DNA of 6,623 nucleotides from Candidatus Aenigmatarchaeota archaeon (GTDB taxonomy: Archaea; Aenigmatarchaeota; Aenigmatarchaeia; PWEA01), in contig PWFY01000084.1 of assembly GCA_003554235.1 (NCBI GenBank), positions 1 through 6,623 on the forward strand, read 5' to 3'. A program made the position numbers and the translations under genes. The stretch's first letter is position 1. Every line of letters starts with the position of its first letter. The notes beneath the pieces were generated by a model. That model had not been told where the DNA came from. It did not search any database and saw only the letters and a program-made list of their open reading frames with translations. Of the stretch, positions 1 to 3,836 are shown one piece after another.

Positions 1-1458
1 GAACACTTCTTCCCTTTCTTCATTTGATCCTATCCTATGGAATATATCTGATGTAAATGGATTGTGATCTTTATGGAATATCTGGTGTTGGATCTTGTCA
101 TTGAGGTCCTCGGGATAGGTTGTATGGATAGCAGTAGCATCCCAGAGCATTCCTTCAAGGTAAACAGGTACATCAAGACCGTTTTTCCTGCTTTCTTCAT
201 CTAATATACACATTATCTCCTGGGCTCTTCCAACAGCAAAGGACGGAATCAAGACCTTTCCACCACGATCGACTGTTTTGTTTACATATTCCAAAAGCTT
301 GTTCTCGGCATCCTTCCTGGACGGTTGTATAGCATCGTTTTCACCATAAGTAGATTCTGTTATAAGGGTCTCAACTCTCTGGAAATCAGTCGACGCCTTA
401 TCGAAAAGTTTAGATTCGCCGAAATTGTAGTCGCCTGTGTAAACAAGGTTGTGGTCACCTTCGCCTATATGGAAATGGGCTAAAGAAGAGCCTAAGATAT
501 GTCCTGCATTCTGCAAAGTAAGTCCTATATCAGGTGTTATATCACTCACCTGACCGTATTCCAACGCTATCGAATGTTTGACCGCCTTCTCGACAGATTT
601 GGACGAGTAAGGAACTTCGTTGCCCTCCCTCTTTGCTACATCCAAATAGTCCAAGCACAGAAGGACCATTAGATCCCGCGCCGCAGAGGTCAGATAAAGA
701 GGACCCTTGTAACCATATTCGTAGAGATAAGGCACAAAACCTATATGATCAAGATGTGGATGCGAGACAACGACTGCATCCAATGTATTTATGTTCCCCT
801 CGGGAACCTGTATGTAAGGATATTCGTGATCGTTGCTTGGTTTTATACCACAGTCTATCATTACCCTTGATTCTGAGGTCTGGAGAACGAAGGAACTTCT
901 ACCAACCTCTTTACAACCACCCAGACAAGAAACCCTTGCCCAGTCTACCTCATCTACATCCTTCGAATGTATCCTCTTTCCAATGTCGTTGAGGAATTCC
1001 TTTCTCCACTCTGATTCCTGGTACAAGACCTTCCTAACGGTGTCAACTATATCAGAAGATATTGCAGGTGCTATCTTGACCTGGGGCTTCCAGACAGTTT
1101 TTTTCTTTATATCATCAAGCGTGCTACCGCCCTTACCTATGACCAGGCCTGGTTTAAGAGCTTCAATTATAACCTTACCGAAGCCGGGTTGAAATGTTAT
1201 TTCCTCTATACCTGCTTCCTCGGGCACAAGCTCCTCTATCTTTTCCTTTGCAGCTTCTTCGTCTTTCCTTATCGAAGAGTGAGGTCTAAGCTCTATCCTT
1301 TTCTTCAGCTTTTTTACTAGCTTCTTTATGAAGTCGCCGTTGCTCTGAAACATCTCCCTGTTCTTCGTGTAGAGTACTATATCACTTCCTTCAAAACAAA
1401 CCTCTGAAATCATTGCGTTTTTCGGGAGGCCCTCTTTGACTTCTTCTATAATTTCCAT
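1..1458 (-). CDS. fttA: Archaeal beta-CASP ribonuclease / transcription termination factor aCPSF1 (FttA), 3'-truncated by window edge
   Basis: I translated this reading frame by hand: 486 codons run from ATG (1458-1456) to the left edge with no stop. An N-terminal KH region (about residues 1-150) carries a GKGG loop (G108-G111, in VIGKGG). A metallo-beta-lactamase core follows, with the zinc motif HPHLDH (233-238), GHILGS (H320) and TGD (D343). The beta-CASP part begins around TESTYG (E368) and has the conserved GMLWDATAIHTTYP (H445) and HNPF-SDIF. This order is that of archaeal aCPSF1, usually about 630-640 residues, so roughly 150 C-terminal residues, including the last catalytic His motif, lie outside. 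Family knowledge: a dimeric, CPSF73-like 5'-3' exo/endonuclease that cleaves nascent RNA and drives transcription termination. AGGTG (1471-1467) lies 8 nt before the ATG and supports this start. It lies 44 bp downstream of psmB, a common archaeal pairing, and is probably co-transcribed with it. Very sure of the family; nuclease activity is inferred from the motifs. Confidence 0.95.
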   Translation of the reverse strand, partial: MEIIEEVKEGLPKNAMISEVCFEGSDIVLYTKNREMFQSNGDFIKKLVKKLKKRIELRPHSSIRKDEEAAKEKIEELVPEEAGIEEITFQPGFGKVIIEALKPGLVIGKGGSTLDDIKKKTVWKPQVKIAPAISSDIVDTVRKVLYQESEWRKEFLNDIGKRIHSKDVDEVDWARVSCLGGCKEVGRSSFVLQTSESRVMIDCGIKPSNDHEYPYIQVPEGNINTLDAVVVSHPHLDHIGFVPYLYEYGYKGPLYLTSAARDLMVLLCLDYLDVAKREGNEVPYSSKSVEKAVKHSIALEYGQVSDITPDIGLTLQNAGHILGSSLAHFHIGEGDHNLVYTGDYNFGESKLFDKASTDFQRVETLITESTYGENDAIQPSRKDAENKLLEYVNKTVDRGGKVLIPSFAVGRAQEIMCILDEESRKNGLDVPVYLEGMLWDATAIHTTYPEDLNDKIQHQIFHKDHNPFTSDIFHRIGSNEEREEVF

Positions 1459-1466
1459 TTGCAAAA

Positions 1467-1471
1467 CACCT
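1467..1471 (-). promoter_or_regulatory. Ribosome binding site of aCPSF1
   Basis: On the minus strand AGGTG lies 8 nt before the ATG at 1458. It matches the archaeal anti-Shine-Dalgarno complement (GGAGGTGAT) and fixes the start of aCPSF1. It shows that the gene is read from a leadered, probably polycistronic, message. Confidence 0.6.
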
Positions 1472-1481
1472 ATAGAAACAC

Positions 1482-1487
1482 AAAAAA
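1482..1487 (-). terminator. U6 tract between psmB and aCPSF1 (possible weak terminator)
   Basis: The minus-strand RNA reads UAUUUUUUGU, starting 15 nt after the psmB stop codon. Archaeal termination, both intrinsic and FttA-assisted, occurs at U-rich tracts. There is no GC-rich stem in front of it, and the next gene starts only 23 nt later. If it acts at all, it would attenuate rather than stop transcription. Seen: the tract. Inferred: the function. Confidence 0.25.
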
Positions 1488-1502
1488 TACATAAGCTCTG
1501 GA

Positions 1503-2150
1503 TTATTCCATGTAGTTCTCAACTTCCTTGTCATCCAAAACATGGCAACCGCTTTCATCTACAACCATAACTGAAAATCCATTGCCCGAGGCAATATCTC
1601 TGCTGGAGGCGCTTTTTATAGCCCTGAGAGATATTCCAATCGCAGTATCTTTGTCCATCCCCTCTTCAAAAAGATCTTCCAAAAGACCGTATGCAACTTG
1701 AGAACCGGAACCAGTGGCATAATATGGGTCGTCACCGAGAACTCCACCTGCAGGATCTAACTGATAGACCTCTGGCTCCTCTGTGCTTTGGTTGTATCCA
1801 CCAAGTATAAACAGTCCCATGTAAGGCAACATCTTGGAACCCTGTAGTATGTTAGCCATAAGACTTGCTGCGGCCTTGGGTGACATCTTCCTGTCTTTCC
1901 TGTACTTAAACAGGTTTGTTTCGGCTTTCATATAACGAACCACTGTCTGTATATCACCTACAGAACCTGCCGTGGTTATTCCTATACCGTCTTCTATCTC
2001 GTATACCTTTTTAGCATTCTTACTTGATACCTGGTATCCCATAGAAGCCCTTCTTTCTGTGGCCAGAACCAAACCATCGTTGTACTTAACACCAACGGTG
2101 GTCGTACCTGTCTTCACTTTATCTTCCCCTTTTTGACTTACGCCTTGCAT
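1503..2150 (-). CDS. psmB: 20S proteasome beta subunit (archaeal, catalytic)
   Basis: The 215-residue product is the catalytic subunit of the archaeal 20S core particle, an N-terminal nucleophile threonine protease that degrades proteins unfolded by PAN/Cdc48-type ATPases. A 15-residue propeptide ends in KTG, and self-cleavage before T16 exposes the nucleophile in TTTVGV. By alignment with the Thermoplasma subunit, the catalytic acid is E32 (mature Glu17, in ATERRAS) and the catalytic lysine K48 (mature Lys33, in NAKK). TTAGSVGD (59-66), GSGS (147-150) and SRDIASGNG (183-191) complete the active-site set, so the subunit should be active. Length is normal. The start is supported by AGGGGGG 6 nt upstream. 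No alpha subunit is in the window. aCPSF1 follows after 44 bp, and the 116-bp upstream spacer holds its probable promoters and several inverted repeats. Confidence 0.97.
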   Translation of the reverse strand: MQGVSQKGEDKVKTGTTTVGVKYNDGLVLATERRASMGYQVSSKNAKKVYEIEDGIGITTAGSVGDIQTVVRYMKAETNLFKYRKDRKMSPKAAASLMANILQGSKMLPYMGLFILGGYNQSTEEPEVYQLDPAGGVLGDDPYYATGSGSQVAYGLLEDLFEEGMDKDTAIGISLRAIKSASSRDIASGNGFSVMVVDESGCHVLDDKEVENYME

Positions 2151-2156
2151 GTTAAA

Positions 2157-2163
2157 CCCCCCT
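2157..2163 (-). promoter_or_regulatory. G-rich ribosome binding site of psmB
   Basis: Minus-strand AGGGGGG lies 6 nt before the psmB ATG. It is a run of G rather than a textbook GGAGG, but its position is right. The AG and first G of this run lie in the small inverted repeat at 2162-2175, so folding of that repeat could affect ribosome access. The access effect is inferred. Confidence 0.4.
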
Positions 2164-2175
2164 GAGATAACTCAG
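2162..2175. repeat. Inverted repeat CTGAG-N4-CTCAG in psmB leader
   Basis: The two 5-bp arms CTGAG (2162-2166) and CTCAG (2171-2175) are perfect complements separated by ATAA. The repeat touches the psmB Shine-Dalgarno region. It also covers the start site predicted (about 2168) from the nearer TATA-like element. It could be a small hairpin in the leader or a dyad operator. Such a short repeat can arise by chance. Confidence 0.35.
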
Positions 2176-2190
2176 AAGATTTGGGAACTG

Positions 2191-2198
2191 TATATTTT
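2191..2198 (-). promoter_or_regulatory. Candidate proximal TATA box for psmB
   Basis: Minus-strand AAAATATA is centred about 44 nt before the psmB ATG. With the usual spacing of about 26 nt, transcription would start near 2168 and give a leader of some 18 nt that includes the G-rich ribosome site. The preceding bases (AGGTTC) are not a strong BRE. It competes with the distal box at 2250-2257. Confidence 0.4.
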
Positions 2199-2202
2199 GA
2201 AC

Positions 2203-2223
2203 CTTGAGAATACAACTCTCAAG
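2203..2223. repeat. Perfect 7-bp inverted repeat upstream of psmB (possible operator)
   Basis: The arms CTTGAGA (2203-2209) and TCTCAAG (2217-2223) are perfect complements across a 7-base spacer. The repeat sits directly upstream of the proximal TATA-like box, where a BRE would be, and just downstream of the start predicted from the distal box. That is a typical place for a dyad-binding archaeal repressor or activator. In RNA from the distal promoter it could also form a short hairpin. Function is inferred from position only. Confidence 0.45.
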
Positions 2224-2244
2224 AATCATATTTGGTTTCACATC

Positions 2245-2263
2245 AAAAGTATTTAAAACTTTT
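2245..2263. promoter_or_regulatory. Palindromic distal TATA region of psmB
   Basis: Minus-strand GAAAAG followed by TTTTAAATA looks like a BRE plus TATA box (TATA core 2250-2257) starting 10 nt after the proS stop codon. The predicted start, near 2227, would give a leader of about 76 nt. The block AAAAGTATTTAAAACTTTT is a 19-bp near-palindrome with one mismatched pair, so it could also be a regulator site or a U-rich 3' end for proS. These roles cannot be separated from sequence alone. Confidence 0.45.
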
Positions 2264-2266
2264 CCT

Positions 2267-3703
2267 TTACCTGGATTTTGCAAAGTGGGCCCAATATTTT
2301 GCCTCCTCTCCACATCTCACGCACCTCTTTCCACTGGGCTCATCGTATTTGGAGGGTATGTTGGTTATCTTTGCCTTGGTTTCGTCCTTGATCATTTCCT
2401 CACATAGCTGTTTTCCGCACCATGGAGCCTTGATAAAGCCACCCCTTTCCTCCACAGTATCTCTAAGCTCATCGTAGTCTGTTGTTTCTCTTGTGTTTTT
2501 TTCCATATATTCCTTGGCCCTGCTGAAAAGATCTTTTTGCATCTCATTTAACTCATCCTCGATCTTCTCTTCGAGGTCTTCCATAGAAACTGATTTTTTC
2601 TCCCCTGTGTCTCTCCTCACAATGGTTAGTTTCCCTTCGTCTACTTCATTGCTTCCTATCTCTATTCTGAGGGGGATTCCCTTTACTTCCCACTCATTAA
2701 ACTTCCATCCTGGTGTTTTATGGTCCCTGTCATCGACCTTACAGCTTTCAAGCCTATTGGAAATTTCATCCGACATATCCATTATCTCCTTCTTCTCGTC
2801 TTCATCATGGTATATGGGCACCACCACCGTTTTTGTGGGCGCCAGCCTCGGAGGTATTACGAGACCTCTGTCGTCTGAATGTGTCAAAACCATTACACCT
2901 AGCTGTCTTGTTGTTATAGCATATGTAGTCTGATGGACATATCTTTCTTTGCCGTCTTCGTCAGCAAAGGTTATATCAAAGGCTTCGGCGAAGTTTGTGC
3001 CATCGTAATGGTAGTCCGGTCCCTGTATTGCCCTTCCATCCGGAAGAAGATGTTCAAGTGAATAGGTGTCCACTGCACCGGCAAACTTCTCCTTGTCTGT
3101 TTTCCTTCCACGGACACAGGGTATGGCCATATATTCCTCACAGACCTCATGGTAGGCGTCCAAAACCTTCTTTCTATCCTCAAGCGCCTTTTCTTCAGTT
3201 GCATAGGCATTATGACCTTCGTTCCAAAGAAACTCACGTGTCCTCAGAAAAGGTGTTGCATGCTTAAACTCCCATCTCACCACATTGTTCCACTGGTTCA
3301 TCCTATGTGGAAGGTCTCTCCAGGACCTTATCCAGTCCTTGTAGGAATCGTACATTATGGCCTCTGAGGTTGGTCTTACAGCAAGTTTTTCGTCCAACTC
3401 GGAACTTCCAGCTCTTGTAACCCAAGCGACCTCTGGGGTAAAACCTTCGAAGTGGTCTGCTTCCTTTTCAAGGAGTTTTTCGGGTATGAAAAGGGGAAAA
3501 TAAGCATTCTCTATGCCGATATTCTTAAACCGGTCGTCTACCTCTTTTTTGACCTTCTCCCAGATCTTGTAAGCAAGTGGTCTGAAAACAATACAGCCGC
3601 TGACTGAGGTATAGTCCGCCAAACCTGATTTGATGACAACCTCTCTGTACCACTCGCTGATGTCTTCATCCTTTTTTGTTTTTACTCCAAGTTCTTCAGA
3701 CAT
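2267..3703 (-). CDS. proS: Prolyl-tRNA synthetase, archaeal/eukaryotic type
   Basis: This 478-residue cytoplasmic class II synthetase charges tRNA-Pro with proline using ATP. Near the N-terminus are DYTSVSGCIVFRP (30-42) and the proline/ATP-site motif RPTSE (T112, E114). Motif 2 is RWEFKHATPFLRTREFLW (143-160), with R154 and R157 expected at the active site. Motif 3 lies around ITTRQLG...HSDDRGLVIPPRLAP (263-289). The anticodon-binding domain follows (about 290-400). The C-terminal zinc domain has four cysteines, C429, C434, C461 and C464. Length and order fit the archaeal/eukaryotic type and lack the bacterial editing insert. Oddities: TYA replaces the SWG I expect just before motif 3, HSD replaces HGD, and the chain ends AKSR rather than in tyrosine. 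Start: ATG with AAGGG 6 nt upstream; a TATA-like box lies 38 nt upstream. UPF0182 ends 133 bp upstream and psmB begins 116 bp downstream. Confidence 0.96.
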   Translation of the reverse strand: MSEELGVKTKKDEDISEWYREVVIKSGLADYTSVSGCIVFRPLAYKIWEKVKKEVDDRFKNIGIENAYFPLFIPEKLLEKEADHFEGFTPEVAWVTRAGSSELDEKLAVRPTSEAIMYDSYKDWIRSWRDLPHRMNQWNNVVRWEFKHATPFLRTREFLWNEGHNAYATEEKALEDRKKVLDAYHEVCEEYMAIPCVRGRKTDKEKFAGAVDTYSLEHLLPDGRAIQGPDYHYDGTNFAEAFDITFADEDGKERYVHQTTYAITTRQLGVMVLTHSDDRGLVIPPRLAPTKTVVVPIYHDEDEKKEIMDMSDEISNRLESCKVDDRDHKTPGWKFNEWEVKGIPLRIEIGSNEVDEGKLTIVRRDTGEKKSVSMEDLEEKIEDELNEMQKDLFSRAKEYMEKNTRETTDYDELRDTVEERGGFIKAPWCGKQLCEEMIKDETKAKITNIPSKYDEPSGKRCVRCGEEAKYWAHFAKSR

Positions 3704-3740
3704 GCATACCCTTCGGCTGACTATTCTTTGGTCTGCGAGA

Positions 3741-3748
3741 ATTTAAAA
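3741..3748 (-). promoter_or_regulatory. Proximal TATA box of proS (P2)
   Basis: Minus-strand TTTTAAAT is preceded by AAAAAGATTTC, an A-rich BRE-like stretch. Its centre is about 41 nt before the proS ATG, so transcription should start near 3718 with a leader of about 15 nt containing the AAGGG ribosome site. This is the simplest promoter for proS. Confidence 0.5.
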
Positions 3749-3757
3749 GAAATCTTT

Positions 3758-3803
3758 TTCTAACTTCGGAATGGAACCTGTCCACCGGCCATCATAACCA
3801 CTA
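3758..3803 (-). other. Short 5S-rRNA-like stretch in the proS leader region (tentative)
   Basis: Read on the minus strand, TTAGTGGTTATG...GGCCGGTGG...GGTTCCATTCCGAAGTTAG follows the order of motifs in the 5' half of 5S rRNA. CCATTCCGAA is the most telling part, as it resembles the conserved loop C region. A full 5S gene (about 120 nt) is not present: the second loop C strand and the 3' half are missing. The stretch starts about where transcription from the TATA box at 3825-3832 is predicted. It may be a decayed 5S fragment, a small RNA or chance similarity. The same bases contain an 11-codon ORF (3760-3795). Confidence 0.2.
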
Positions 3804-3824
3804 AGCTTATCCTTACTTTAAAGA

Positions 3825-3832
3825 CTTATAAA
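3825..3832 (-). promoter_or_regulatory. Distal TATA box upstream of proS (P1)
   Basis: Minus-strand TTTATAAG is a near-consensus archaeal TATA box. Its BRE-like AAAAGA overlaps the stop codon of the UPF0182 gene. The predicted start is near 3803, which would give a proS leader of about 100 nt or a separate small RNA. AAAAGATTT at this box recurs at the proximal box about 80 bp downstream. Confidence 0.5.
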
Positions 3833-3836
3833 TCTT

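Noticed and set aside
633..1192. Two overlapping 119-codon plus-strand ORFs
   Set aside because: They lie opposite the well-supported aCPSF1 frame and have no recognisable domains; they are antisense shadows.
2151..2277. Open minus-strand frame running from the end of proS to a TAA overlapping the psmB start
   Set aside because: The only internal ATG gives about 25 codons, there is no ribosome site, and the region is better explained by promoter elements and inverted repeats.
2204..3367. Several plus-strand ORFs of 67-146 codons, and an 88-codon minus-strand ORF at 2971-3237
   Set aside because: Most of their length lies opposite or inside proS in other frames; low-complexity Ser/Phe/Leu content is typical of antisense translation of acidic genes.
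3704..3836. Possible C/D-box small RNA (ATGATGG resembles box C)
   Set aside because: No clear box D (CTGA) at a suitable distance and no terminal stem, so the single motif is not enough.
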